Source: Rikenellaceae bacterium
Lineage (GTDB): Bacteria; Bacteroidota; Bacteroidia; Bacteroidales; Rikenellaceae
DNA: 64,000 bases
Assembly (NCBI GenBank): GCA_009783565.1
Contig: WRDF01000004.1
Location: forward strand, 1 to 64,000
Direction: 5' to 3'
Program-made: the position numbers and the translations under genes
In this document: positions 1 through 9,000 of the stretch, piece by piece
Position numbering within the stretch: position 1 is the first letter of the stretch
Layout of the letters: every line of letters starts with the position of its first letter
The notes under the pieces: model-generated
Seen by the model: the letters and a program-made list of their open reading frames with translations, nothing else
The model's database searches: none
What the model was told of the DNA's origin: nothing

Positions 1-1
1 G

Positions 2-139
2 CGGCCGGACGAAGAGGGAAAAATGCAGGTGTCGCTCGACACGCGGGGTCTCGGAGGATGGATCTTCAAAACCGCGATCATGCAGACATCGCTCGCCGCA
101 CGACCATATGTTTTCTACATAACCGCAGAAATCGAGTAA
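2..139 (+). CDS. C-terminal end of an unidentified protein (partial)
   Basis: The window opens inside an open frame that runs to TAA at 137-139 and encodes the last 45 residues of a protein, ending ...YVFYITAEIE. I do not recognise the family. The end is rich in aromatic and branched residues, as in a beta-rich or membrane-proximal domain, but this is too little to assign a role. The frame is supported mainly by what follows: the stop codon is directly followed by the CACGCGCGTG/TTTCCAGCCTGCCGGAT repeat, which marks real gene ends elsewhere in the window. A competing frame starting at 58 would read through the repeat and the terminator and is rejected. Confidence 0.5.
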   Translation, partial: RPDEEGKMQVSLDTRGLGGWIFKTAIMQTSLAARPYVFYITAEIE

Positions 140-180
140 CACGCGCGTGGTTTCCAGCCTGCCGGATCTGTGCAATGACA
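140..180 (+). repeat. Gene-end repeat, copy 1
   Basis: CACGCGCGTG starts immediately after the TAA at 137-139 and is followed by GTTTCCAGCCTGCCGGAT and an AATGACA end. Orientation follows the upstream gene. Confidence 0.8.
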
Positions 181-189
181 TATAAAATA

Positions 190-231
190 CCATTCCTCCG
201 TGCGTTTCGCGCACGGAGGAATGGCATTTTA
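190..231. terminator. Bidirectional intrinsic terminator
   Basis: A perfect 15-bp stem (190-204 with 210-224) and a 5-nt loop are flanked by A-rich sequence on the left and CATTTTAT on the right. It can end both the rightward partial gene and the leftward HsdR-N-like gene, whose TAA (229-231) touches the hairpin. Confidence 0.85.
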
Positions 232-1317
232 TACATAATCTTTCACGGCGGCTAAAAGTTGTTCCGAAAACGAATAGATCTCGTCGATAGCTTCAATTTT
301 ATGTTTGATTTCCTCAACCCTCATTCGTCCTTTGCTATCAGGCTTGCTTTCGCCGTCAAGACCTATGTATTTGTTCGTCGAACTTAAATATAGTCGGCAG
401 ACACGTTTACGATTGTTGTCATCAATAAGGATGGTGAAATATGTTTGAGCGTCACGATAGCCTATCCGTTCTGCCGAGATAACGTAGCGCAGGATTGATT
501 TCACAATATAGAACGCTTCGAGTTCCTCCACTGTGGTCACTACGCTATCGTTAGATGCCGTTTCCTGCTCGTTCTCTTTTTGTGCGGCGACCGGCTGTTG
601 AGCGGCTTCAGTTTTAAGCGCCGTTTTAAGTCTTTCGGAAATAATGTCGCTTATGTGACTCGAAATAGACTTTCGTACAAGTTCGGTAAATTGATCAAGC
701 ACTTTGGCTGTTACCGATCCTCCATACACCTGCCGCGCAAACAACCTCACGAAATCGGAAGAGGGGCCGGCAAATTCTCTGGAAATAATACCTTTAAGCT
801 CTCCTGTGTATTTAAGTTCGCTGGCAGAGCTGAGAATATTGTCTAAGTCAAAATAGGTCTTATGGAATTTTTTGAGTTCTTCTATCTGGTGATTCCTCAG
901 GTCGGACAAGTTCATTTCGAGAAACGGCTTTTCGTCCATTTTATTCGGGTTATCCAGATCGGTGTAAAATCGGTATAATATCCCGTTGGTGAGAATCCCG
1001 AATTTTGCATTCGATGCGTGGAAATAGCGAATCAGCTGATCGTCGTGCCGGTTCAGGTCTTCCGCCCAATGTTTGGCTTCTATCAGTATTACGGGCTTGC
1101 CGTCTTTGAGGATTGCGTAATCTACTTTTTCACCCTTCTTAGTTCCAATGTCACATGTGAACTCCGGCATAACCTCCATTGGGTTAAATACGTCATATCC
1201 CAATATTTGCAGGAATGGCATGACGAAGGCCGTTTTGGTAGCTTCTTCCGTTTGCAAATTCTCTTTAATTCGATCTATCCTTTCGGACAGTTGCTTCATC
1301 GCGTCTTTGAAATCCAT
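229..1317 (-). CDS. HsdR-N-like PD-(D/E)xK domain protein, orphan
   Basis: The 362-residue protein carries the N-terminal nuclease-like domain of type I restriction R subunits, which is also found alone in many Bacteroidota. Residues 34-110 hold the fold: GYDVFNPMEV, then KVDYAIL (Asp66) and VILIEAKH (Glu80, Lys82), a complete PD-(D/E)xK set. The C-terminal half contains a region predicted to be helical and a charged linker (about 240-260), then a domain I do not recognise. ATG at 1317 is preferred; the open frame runs upstream to 1503, but that would translate the leader hairpin. No HsdM, HsdS or helicase motor lies nearby, so this is not a full restriction system. Base composition looks lower in GC than the neighbours, which would fit acquisition. 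Whether it cuts DNA is unknown. Confidence 0.75.
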   Translation of the reverse strand: MDFKDAMKQLSERIDRIKENLQTEEATKTAFVMPFLQILGYDVFNPMEVMPEFTCDIGTKKGEKVDYAILKDGKPVILIEAKHWAEDLNRHDDQLIRYFHASNAKFGILTNGILYRFYTDLDNPNKMDEKPFLEMNLSDLRNHQIEELKKFHKTYFDLDNILSSASELKYTGELKGIISREFAGPSSDFVRLFARQVYGGSVTAKVLDQFTELVRKSISSHISDIISERLKTALKTEAAQQPVAAQKENEQETASNDSVVTTVEELEAFYIVKSILRYVISAERIGYRDAQTYFTILIDDNNRKRVCRLYLSSTNKYIGLDGESKPDSKGRMRVEEIKHKIEAIDEIYSFSEQLLAAVKDYV

Positions 1318-1388
1318 AGCTTTATTTGTTTTTGGTTGTTTGCGTTCGTAAATTGGCATAAAAAAGGCGTGAACCCAAATCTGTATCT

Positions 1389-1501
1389 GCTGTTGAGGTT
1401 CTCCAAAACCCTTGCGAACAAATAAGAAAAGGCTCACGCTTTGGTACACGTGAGCACTCGCCTCTTCTTGTTCGCAATTAAAATTTGGAGATTTCAACAG
1501 C
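1389..1501 (-). ncRNA. Long imperfect hairpin in the leader of the HsdR-N-like gene
   Basis: On the minus strand, downstream of a TATCTTTG box (1590-1583), the sequence folds into stacked stems: 1389-1396 with 1494-1501 (8 bp), 1401-1407 with 1484-1490 (7 bp), 1414-1421 with 1468-1475 (8 bp), AAGA/TCTT, and 1432-1438 with 1449-1455 (7 bp). The loops between them are short and partly symmetrical. A run of six T on the minus strand (1366-1361) follows GGGTTCACGCC, which could instead pair with the inner CGTGAGCC. It may be a leader, an attenuator or a separate RNA; I cannot assign a class. Confidence 0.5.
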
Positions 1502-1582
1502 AAGAAAGAAAGCTAATGCTTAGTTTCTGTATGTGCGGTATTGTAATATGCCTGTGTCGTATATGGTTTTTTGGTTTACGAG

Positions 1583-1590
1583 CAAAGATA
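1583..1590 (-). promoter_or_regulatory. -7 box for the HsdR-N-like gene
   Basis: TATCTTTG on the minus strand matches the Bacteroidota -7 consensus TAnnTTTG. The start would lie near 1576, leaving a leader of about 260 nt before ATG 1317. Confidence 0.6.
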
Positions 1591-1606
1591 TAAATAATTG
1601 CTGAAA

Positions 1607-2617
1607 TTACTCCCCCACCTTCATTTTCCCGAACGTGCGTTTGCCGAAGAGGTATCGCAGCAGGATAGAGCCTCTGTAAACAGTCGGGGGAATGAAATCC
1701 ACACGCTCGGAACGCTGTGAACGCAGTTGTGGCCGCCATGCGCGGAAGTCACGACGGGCTTGCAGCACCGCCTTGTAAAAGTGTCTCCTGCCTTGCATGA
1801 GATAGACCAATGCTGAAAGACCATCCAGCAACATTCTGACCTTCAACACGATTCGCGCGCGGCGCGGCGGTAAATTCTTGTAAAGCATCGCGAGCGAGTT
1901 GCGGAAATTGAGGTAGAGTTTTCTCTCGCTCGTCGCGGAAAGTGTGCCGCCGCCAAGATGGTAAACTACGCTCGCCGGCTGCACGGCGATACGCCACCCT
2001 GCGAGTTGTGCACGCCAGCAGAGATCGATTTCCTCCATGTGGGCGAAGAATCGCCCGTCGAATCCGCCGAGAGCGTGAAAAACATCCGCGCGTACGATCA
2101 TGCATGCCCCCGACGCCCAAAAAACGTCGCGCACGTCGTCGTACTGTCCGTGATCGGTTTCGATGGTCGAAAGGATACGCCCGCGACAGAACGGATAACC
2201 GAACCGGTCTATGAACCCGCCTGCCGCGCCGGCATAGTCGAACCGCGAACGGTCGAGCAGGGAGAGTATTTTAGGCTGCGCGGCGGCTACCCGGGGATTG
2301 TTGTCAAGCAGCTGTATCAACGGTTCGCACCATCCGGGCGCGGTTTCGACATCGGAGTTGAGCAGCACGAAATAGTCGGCCGAAAGGCCCGCCAATGCGC
2401 GGTTGTACCCTTCCGCAAAGCCGTAATTGCGGTCGAGAGCGATGCGTTCGACGGACGGGTAATCGTCGGCAAGCAACTTTAACGAATCGTCGTCGGACCC
2501 ATTGTCAGCAACCACGATGCCCACACCGGCAGGCGTAGTCGCAACCACCGACGGCAGGAATCGCTCCAAATGCCGCCGCCCGTTCCAGTTGAGTATAACG
2601 ACTTTAACTCTCGCCAT
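1607..2617 (-). CDS. Glycosyltransferase family 2 (rhamnosyltransferase-like)
   Basis: This 336-residue GT-A transferase moves a sugar from a nucleotide donor to a surface glycan or lipid-linked acceptor. It opens with VKVVILNWNGRRHLERFLPS, has the donor-site VADNGSDDDS (about 35-45), NYGFAEGYNRAL, and the metal-binding LLNSDVE (about 85-92), then a typical EEIDLCWRAQLAGWR segment (about 190-205). There is no clear membrane span; it probably works on the inner face of the membrane. The 12-nt gap to the upstream acyltransferase on the same strand suggests an envelope-building operon. The acceptor cannot be read from the sequence. Confidence 0.85.
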   Translation of the reverse strand: MARVKVVILNWNGRRHLERFLPSVVATTPAGVGIVVADNGSDDDSLKLLADDYPSVERIALDRNYGFAEGYNRALAGLSADYFVLLNSDVETAPGWCEPLIQLLDNNPRVAAAQPKILSLLDRSRFDYAGAAGGFIDRFGYPFCRGRILSTIETDHGQYDDVRDVFWASGACMIVRADVFHALGGFDGRFFAHMEEIDLCWRAQLAGWRIAVQPASVVYHLGGGTLSATSERKLYLNFRNSLAMLYKNLPPRRARIVLKVRMLLDGLSALVYLMQGRRHFYKAVLQARRDFRAWRPQLRSQRSERVDFIPPTVYRGSILLRYLFGKRTFGKMKVGE

Positions 2618-2629
2618 TATTCGATCATT

Positions 2630-3607
2630 TTACATCGGCATAACCGTCTGCTCTCCGTTTGCCAGCCTTTCGCGTACCTCATCGGGCACGGCGTGTTTCC
2701 ACCGCCTGTGCGACCACATCCAGAGTTGTGGCCGTTCACGGATTTGCTGTTCCAACCGTCGGGCATAGCGCAGCGTGACCTCACCCTCCGCAATCTCCTC
2801 CACCCCATCGTATATCATCTCGAACCATCCGCTGTATTGTCCGCGTGCGGTCTTGCGCAGATGAAAAAAATATACCTGCAATCCGTATTTCACGGCGAAC
2901 CGCTCCATGCTCGTGAAAAACCGCGTAGGCCGGCCGAGAAATTCAAGCCACACGTTCGACGAGCGCACTTGCGGCGACTGGTCAATAATCATCCCCAGCG
3001 CATAGCCGTCGGTGCGGTGTGAGGCAAGAAACCGCGCGAGGTCTTGCATCCTCACCAGCCGCATCCCGAACCGACTGCGCGAGCGCAGCATCAGCCGCTC
3101 CATTGCACGGTTGTGCAGCGGACGGTAGGCGCTCGCCGTAGGAGCGTCGGTGTAGAGCGGATAGGCGGCAAAAAGTTCCCACGAACCGTAGTGCGCCAAC
3201 GCGGCGATCCATCCACGTCCGGCAGTACGGGCATCATGCTCCGCACGGTTCTCGATCACGAGCCGCCGCCGCACCTGTTGCGGCGTGATGCTCATCAGAT
3301 CGACCATATCTATCATTACCTCGCTCAGATGACGGTAAAACGAGCGCTCTATGCGCCGCCGCTCTTCGGCGGTTTTGTCTGGAAAAACAAGTGCAAGGTT
3401 GCCGCGTACCACTTTTTTGCGGTATCCTACGACTTTATATAAAAGAAAATAGAGCGCGGGCGAAAGACATCGATACAGAAACCACGCGGGCAATGCTCCC
3501 ACCACCCTGCACAGCGCAATCAGCATTCCGTAGCCGACCCGCGACCCCAAACCGCCTTTTGTAGATTCTTTCGGCATTTTCAGTCTGTCATCTTCCTCTT
3601 TCTTCAA
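2630..3607 (-). CDS. Lipid A acyltransferase, LpxL/HtrB family
   Basis: The 325-residue protein belongs to the lysophospholipid/lipid A late acyltransferase family, which adds a secondary acyl chain to lipid A at the inner membrane. The N-terminal hydrophobic stretch GMLIALCRVVGALPAWFLYRCLSPALYFLLY (about 27-57) anchors it. The catalytic HX4(D/E) motif is present as HYGSWE (about 138-143), followed further on by a DQSP segment and a GRPTRFF segment typical of the family. The frame overlaps the preceding methyltransferase-like gene by 20 nt if ATG 3607 is used; an internal ATG at 3577 would abolish the overlap. The neighbouring lipid-methylation and glycosyltransferase genes support an envelope lipid role. 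Confidence 0.85.
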   Translation of the reverse strand: MKKEEDDRLKMPKESTKGGLGSRVGYGMLIALCRVVGALPAWFLYRCLSPALYFLLYKVVGYRKKVVRGNLALVFPDKTAEERRRIERSFYRHLSEVMIDMVDLMSITPQQVRRRLVIENRAEHDARTAGRGWIAALAHYGSWELFAAYPLYTDAPTASAYRPLHNRAMERLMLRSRSRFGMRLVRMQDLARFLASHRTDGYALGMIIDQSPQVRSSNVWLEFLGRPTRFFTSMERFAVKYGLQVYFFHLRKTARGQYSGWFEMIYDGVEEIAEGEVTLRYARRLEQQIRERPQLWMWSHRRWKHAVPDEVRERLANGEQTVMPM

Positions 3608-4340
3608 GCAATGAGGTATTGCGTTTTATATATTTGATAATGAAATAGGCAACCAAGACAACGGCGGTTATTATGGCTATGGACATATATTTGGGAGGCT
3701 CGTTCACCACGAGTTCGCCGATTATATCCATGATGCTGAAAATCAATAGCAGCGCGAGCAAGCCGTTTTTCTCCTTCTTTATGACTTTTTTCCAACTGAA
3801 TTTCAGCGTCGGCCTGACATACCCTTTGAATCGAGGGATAAAGCAAGGTGTTTTATTGACCCATGCGATATATCTTTCTCCGAATTTACGGATAAGATAT
3901 TGTTCCTCTGCATGAATAATGCGCTCGTAATAAAGCCAGTAAAATAAAATGAACGCCACTACAAACCATACATTCATTGTCAGCATGGCGATTCCGAGCC
4001 ACATCATGAAATTACCCAGATACAACGGGTTACGTACGACGGAATATAAACCGGTGGTATTCAACTCGTCGGCAACCTGTCCTTTTACATTTCTTCCCGA
4101 AGTATTTGCCGGAGTATACCCCACCGTCCAAATCCTGACAGCAAGGCCAAATATAGAAACCGCCAAACAGAAAATCTCAAAATATATCTCATAATGGGTT
4201 TCTTCGAGCAGATAACGTTCCGGGTACAATTCGGTTAGCATATATTGATAAAACGCGAATCCTAATACTATTAACGGCAAAATGCCCCTGAATCGGAAAA
4301 GCCATATTCCCTGTTTTTCCATTTGTTCGTTTACAGTCAT
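3588..4340 (-). CDS. Isoprenylcysteine methyltransferase-family membrane protein, possibly acting on lipid A
   Basis: This 250-residue protein has five or six membrane segments and the ICMT/PEMT hallmark: LYSVVRNPLYLGNFMMWLG, then ...YYERIIHAEEQYLIRKFGERYIAW, which binds S-adenosylmethionine near the C-terminal part of the core. Relatives methylate small lipids; one, LmtA of Leptospira, methylates the lipid A 1-phosphate. Because this gene overlaps the lpxL-type gene, a lipid A substrate is a reasonable inference, not a proof. The last 60 residues add two more hydrophobic segments beyond the core. The DNA looks lower in GC than flanking genes. Confidence 0.7.
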   Translation of the reverse strand: MTVNEQMEKQGIWLFRFRGILPLIVLGFAFYQYMLTELYPERYLLEETHYEIYFEIFCLAVSIFGLAVRIWTVGYTPANTSGRNVKGQVADELNTTGLYSVVRNPLYLGNFMMWLGIAMLTMNVWFVVAFILFYWLYYERIIHAEEQYLIRKFGERYIAWVNKTPCFIPRFKGYVRPTLKFSWKKVIKKEKNGLLALLLIFSIMDIIGELVVNEPPKYMSIAIITAVVLVAYFIIKYIKRNTSLLEERGR

Positions 4341-4361
4341 AATTATGGTAACTTTATGTGT

Positions 4362-4379
4362 TGGGAAACACGCGCGTGA
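4362..4379 (-). repeat. Gene-end repeat, degenerate copy after kduI
   Basis: Directly after the TAG of kduI the minus strand reads TCACGCGCGTGTTTCCCA, a version of the palindrome plus the first bases of the TTTCCAGCC tail. Confidence 0.55.
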
Positions 4380-5285
4380 CTATCTCAGGTCCGTGGGATT
4401 TATTCTCTCCATATCGCCGTAATCGAGATTCTCGCCGGCCATCCCCCAGATGAACATATAGTTGCTCGTCCCCGCTCCGGCATGGATCGACCATTCGGGC
4501 GAGAGTACGGCCTGCTCGTTGTGAACCCAGATGTGGCGCGTCTGCTGCGGCTCTCCCATATAGTGGCATACGACCTGGCCCGCCGGAATGTTAAAATAGA
4601 AATACGCCTCCATGCGACGGTCGTGAACATGGGGTGGCATGGTGTTCCACACGCTGCCCGGTTTCAGTTCGGTAAGCCCCATTTGCAGCTGACAGGTCCG
4701 GACTATCTCCCTTACGATCAGTTGGTTGATAGTACGCGCGTTCGATTCTTCGGGCGAGCCGGCGTTAATCATATTTGCATCGGCGAGTGTAATATGTTTC
4801 ACCGGATAAGACCGATGTGCGGTAGCCGAGTTGAAATAAAATTTTGCCGGATTCGACGCATCTTCGGAATAGAACGTCACCTCGTGGTCTCCGCTCCCCA
4901 CGTACAAGGCCTCTTTGAATCCGAGACGATATTCCGTATCGCCCACTTTTACTCTGCCCGGCCCGCCCACGTTGATGATCCCTAATTCGCGGCGATGCAG
5001 GAAATTCGGCGCTCGCAGCGGATCGATCGTATCCAGCGTCAGGGCGCTGTTCACGGGCAGCGCACCGCCTATGATAAGACGGTCGTACATGGAATAGACC
5101 ATGTTTATTTTGTCAGCCGTGAAAATCGTTTCTATCAAAAAATCTTTTCTGAGCCGCTCCGTGTCATACGACCTGAAATCTTCGGGATTGGTCGCATAGC
5201 GCACTTCATAGTCGATATGCGTTTGTGCGGATAAGCCGAGAGTAGAAAGAGCGGCAAATATGGTCAGAATCACTTTTTTTGTCAT
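4380..5285 (-). CDS. kduI: 5-keto-4-deoxyuronate isomerase with a signal peptide
   Basis: KduI converts 5-keto-4-deoxyuronate to 3-deoxy-D-glycero-2,5-hexodiulosonate in breakdown of pectin or glycosaminoglycan uronates. The cupin core is complete: [16 protein letters not shown] supplies two His and one Glu zinc ligands, and [11 protein letters not shown] supplies the last His. The unusual point is the N-terminus: [21 protein letters not shown], a clear signal peptide ahead of the normal KduI start ([15 protein letters not shown]). The 301 residues equal the usual roughly 278 plus that extension. ATG 5285 is chosen because it begins the signal peptide. No lyase, KduD or SusCD genes are adjacent. 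A periplasmic location is inferred from the signal sequence. Confidence 0.88.
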   Translation of the reverse strand: MTKKVILTIFAALSTLGLSAQTHIDYEVRYATNPEDFRSYDTERLRKDFLIETIFTADKINMVYSMYDRLIIGGALPVNSALTLDTIDPLRAPNFLHRRELGIINVGGPGRVKVGDTEYRLGFKEALYVGSGDHEVTFYSEDASNPAKFYFNSATAHRSYPVKHITLADANMINAGSPEESNARTINQLIVREIVRTCQLQMGLTELKPGSVWNTMPPHVHDRRMEAYFYFNIPAGQVVCHYMGEPQQTRHIWVHNEQAVLSPEWSIHAGAGTSNYMFIWGMAGENLDYGDMERINPTDLR

Positions 5286-5321
5286 GACAGTTATATTACG
5301 AATTACAAAACTCAATCACAA

Positions 5322-5999
5322 TTACACACTGCGCGTGCCCGCGACGACTATCACAAACTCGCCTTTGGGTTCTTTCTGCGTAAAATGTTCGGTGACCGAC
5401 GTGAGAGTGCCGCGCACCGTTTCCTCGAATTTTTTGGTCAGCTCCCTTGACACCGACACCGGCCTCTCACCGCCCATCACCTCCGCCAGCTGCCCTAACA
5501 GCTTCACTACGCGGTAGGGCGATTCATAGAAGATCATCGTGCGCTCCTCGTGGGCAAGCTGTTGCAACCTGCGTGAGCGTCCCTTTTTCTGCGGCAGAAA
5601 ACCCTCGAAACAGAACCGGTCGCTCGGAAAACCGCTCTGTATAAGAGCCGGTACGAATGCCGTTGCACCGGGCAGCGTCTCGACCTCGACTCCCGCCTCG
5701 ATACATGTGCGCACGAGCAGAAATCCCGGATCGGAGATGCCGGGCGTACCTGCGTCGGAGACCAGAGCGACGCTCTCGCCCGCTTCGATACGCGCGGCGA
5801 TCGTCTGCACTGCGGCGTGTTCGTTGAACTTATGATGCGCCCACAGCCGCTTGTCCAGCCCCAGATGGCGCAGCAGAAAACCCGTCGTGCGCGTATCCTC
5901 CGCCAGCACCACGTCCACCGCCGCGAGCGTCTTTACGGCCCGCAGCGTAATGTCGTCGAGATTACCTATGGGCGTGGGGACGATATAGAGTTTCGGCAT
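5322..5999 (-). CDS. rsmI: 16S rRNA (cytidine1402-2'-O)-methyltransferase
   Basis: RsmI methylates the ribose of C1402 in the decoding centre of 16S rRNA using S-adenosylmethionine. The 225 residues start MPKLYIVPTPIGNLDDITLRAV and contain the family signatures LAEDTRTTGFLL, HKFNEH, LVSDAGTPGISDPGF and LPGATAFVPALIQSGFP, which build the SAM pocket. Family members in E. coli are longer (about 286); the missing C-terminal extension is common in Bacteroidota. A TATCTTTG box lies just upstream (6029-6022). The last codons (AGTRSV) come from an alternating GCACGCGCAGTGTGT stretch resembling the gene-end repeat. Confidence 0.93.
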   Translation of the reverse strand: MPKLYIVPTPIGNLDDITLRAVKTLAAVDVVLAEDTRTTGFLLRHLGLDKRLWAHHKFNEHAAVQTIAARIEAGESVALVSDAGTPGISDPGFLLVRTCIEAGVEVETLPGATAFVPALIQSGFPSDRFCFEGFLPQKKGRSRRLQQLAHEERTMIFYESPYRVVKLLGQLAEVMGGERPVSVSRELTKKFEETVRGTLTSVTEHFTQKEPKGEFVIVVAGTRSV

Positions 6000-6021
6000 G
6001 GTTTTTCATTTTCCGCAAGCC

Positions 6022-6029
6022 CAAAGATA
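6022..6029 (-). promoter_or_regulatory. -7 box for rsmI
   Basis: TATCTTTG on the minus strand, 22 nt before the rsmI ATG, in the short gap after the macroglobulin gene. Confidence 0.6.
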
Positions 6030-6045
6030 CTACAATTTTTTTTCT

Positions 6046-9000
6046 CTATTTCCCTTCCACCCTCACGTTCTTCCCTTCGGTGTTGGCGCGGACAGTATTG
6101 TCATACATCGCCTCTACGCCTACTGGCGGCAGGTAGAAAATGCCCGGATATACAGTACAAAGGTCGATCCGCACGGTGATTTGTCGCCCTGCGGGGAAAT
6201 GGTCGATATAGGAGAGCACGCGATCATCGCGAATGTCCTGAAAACTGACCCCGGCGGGATACCTGTCCGTCGCATCCTCGTTGGTGAAGCGGGTGTTGAG
6301 TATCTCCCATCCGGCGGGGAATATCTGCGTGAGGGCGATATTCCTGTAAGCGGCGGCCGACGGATTCCTCAATGTGACCACAGCAGAAAAATTCACTCCC
6401 TGTCCGAGCGCGGCAACGTCTATCGGATTCCCACGCTGGTCGAGATAAGCTACCGATAGAGCGATGCCGTTGGCATATGCCTCCTCCGTGCCCTGATTGG
6501 GAATGCCCTCGGTTATGACGCGCACGAACAGTACGCCGTTGGTGTTATTCTTCACTTCGACGGGCGCGCTGTTACCATGCCTGTCAAGCAACTGCATCGA
6601 CCAGAGGCTCTTGTCGGTACTCACATTGTCCTTTTTGCCTGTGCTGCTGTACGAAAATTCCAGCCTTCCCGACGGCGGATATTTCTTCATATACTCCGAC
6701 ATGGCCAGCAGGCCGTAAGCCGTGCTTTGTGTGCTCAGCCAGTCGTCGGATGAAAGGGTGCGCGCAATGACGCGCGCCTGCTCGGCCGCTTCGGGGGCGC
6801 GGTCGAGGGCGCAGAGAGTCATCAGCATCACCGCGCGGTTGCGAAGTTCGCTGCCGAACGTCAGGTCATGTTCGTCGAACCGTCCGCCGCCGGTCACATC
6901 GGTGACCACTCTCGTCAGTTCCTCCGCCACATCCCGTCGTCCCACTTTGGCGTAGGCCAGAGCGAGCATCCAGCGTGATTGAAAACTCAACTCGCGGCTC
7001 TCCTTCATGCGGTTCATCGCACCCAATTCCGACGAACAATCGAGCGCAAGTACGTACAGGCGGTAGGCCTGCGTGAGTTCTTCGCTGCGGCCGTAAACGC
7101 CGGTCACCGGCCGCCATCCGCGTGCCGTGCGGCGCAGGTGCTCCATAAGGCTGCGCTTCATTGCGTCGGGGATCATATATCCGCGCGCTTCGGCTTCGCA
7201 GAGGAAATGGGCGGCATAGACGCTCGACCACGCATCGACCGACGTGCCACCGGGCCAATAGCTCATACCGCCATCGACAGTTTGGTAGCTCCGCAGACGG
7301 CGGATGACCTCTTTCACCGCCTCTTCCGCCATTTGCGATTGCTCGCGGGTCAGCGACGCGAGCCCGCTGAGGAATACCTGCGGGAAAGCCCGCGAGGTTA
7401 TCTGCTCGATACATCCGTGAGGATAACCGAGCAGGAAATCGAGACGTTTGGCCAGATTCAGCGGCTCGACGTTCGACACTTCGAGCGTAAGCCGGTTCGT
7501 GCCGTCGGCGCCGGGCATCGATATGTTCCGATTCCAGTTCTCACCCGCATTTACCGTAGCGTTCACCACGCGCGTCTGGGGCAGGCGCACCGAGCGTATC
7601 TCGATGTCGGTCTGGTAAGTGCTCCGTTCGCCTTTGGCGGTGGCCGTTATCGTAACGCTGCCCACGCCCGCGCGGTCTTTGACGCGTATCCGGAACGGGA
7701 CTTGCCTGTCTTCCTTGCGCGTAAAGTTCAGGGTCTGCTCGGCGGGGCCGATTATCTCCATGTTGTCCGAGCAACTTATCGACACCCGCACAGTGCCGAT
7801 ATTGTCTTCGGTGGCGAAGACCGTAGCCGGCACGGACATCTCCTCGCCCACACCTATCACGCGCGGCAGTGTGCCCAGCACCATCACAGGCTGTCGCACC
7901 ATGACGCTCCGTTCGGCATTGCCGTAAGCCCGTCCATCGCCCGCCACGACCATGACCCGCACGCGTCCGTTGTAATTCGGCATTTCGAGCCTGTGGCGCA
8001 TCGTACGGCCCTTGCCGAGAAGGAACGGCCCTTCGAACTGCACTACGGGTCTGAAACGATTGACCACAGCCCGCGCCCCGCCGGCCAGATTATCGTCGCC
8101 TCCGATGCTGAACAGCTGCTCTATGCGCCCGCCGTAAGCGCCGACTATGTGATTGTACAGATCCCACGTATTTACACCCAGCGCCTCACGGGCGTTGAAC
8201 GCCCGCCATGGGTCGGGAGTGCGGAAACGCGTGAGGTCGAGCAGTCCCTCGTCCACCACCGCAAGCGTATAGGCCATCTCGCGCCCCGACTGCTCGCTCA
8301 CCGTTATCTCGTAAGTGCTTTCGGGCCTGATCTCGTCGCGCACGGCTATTACGGGATGCAGGCGGCTCTCGTCGGAAGTGACAATAACGGGCACGACCCC
8401 ATAGAGGCGTATGGGCATATCGTTCAGCGTCTGCGTATGCGGTTGCAACAGCGTGATATAGAGATAGGCGTTCGGCTGCATTTCGGGGGTTACATCCACC
8501 GTGATGGTGGTCTGCCGGTCGTGGCACTCTACGGCCTTCACCGACAGCACCCTCGATCCGTTCTGCACGGCAACGATAGCACGGCTGCCAAGAGTAGAGG
8601 GGATGGTCACCGTGACTTTCTCGCCGGGGCGGTAGCTCTCTTTGTCGGTTTTGAAGTTAAGGAGCGTTGCCGCACTTGCATCGCCTTCTGTCCGGCGCGC
8701 GCCTCCGGGCCAGTCGAAATAAGCAAGCAAGCCGGTCGAATGGCCGCCCGTAACGTCAGAGACGCGGATAAAATATGTCCCCCACTCCTGATTCGGGAAT
8801 TGAAGGTCGAATGTCGTCGCGCCCGTCGCGCCGCTGCGGACGGTTAAGTTGCGCACCGGCGCATTATGGCTGTCCGAGCGGAAGTTGGCAAGATTGCTCG
8901 CGTTGGAACTCCACCAATAGTACCAATTCACCCTGAAAACCTCCACGCGGAGCAGAACGTCGGCCTGCGGCCTGCCATGGGGATCGACCGCGACCGTGCG

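Noticed and set aside
58-255. 65-residue ORF overlapping the first repeat and terminator
   Set aside because: It reads through the gene-end repeat and the terminator hairpin; the other frame ends correctly at the repeat.
229-1317. Complete type I restriction-modification system
   Set aside because: Only the HsdR N-terminal-like domain is present; no HsdM, HsdS or helicase motor.
1389-1501. Integron attC site
   Set aside because: No integrase or cassette array; the hairpin lies after a promoter within a leader, which fits an RNA better.
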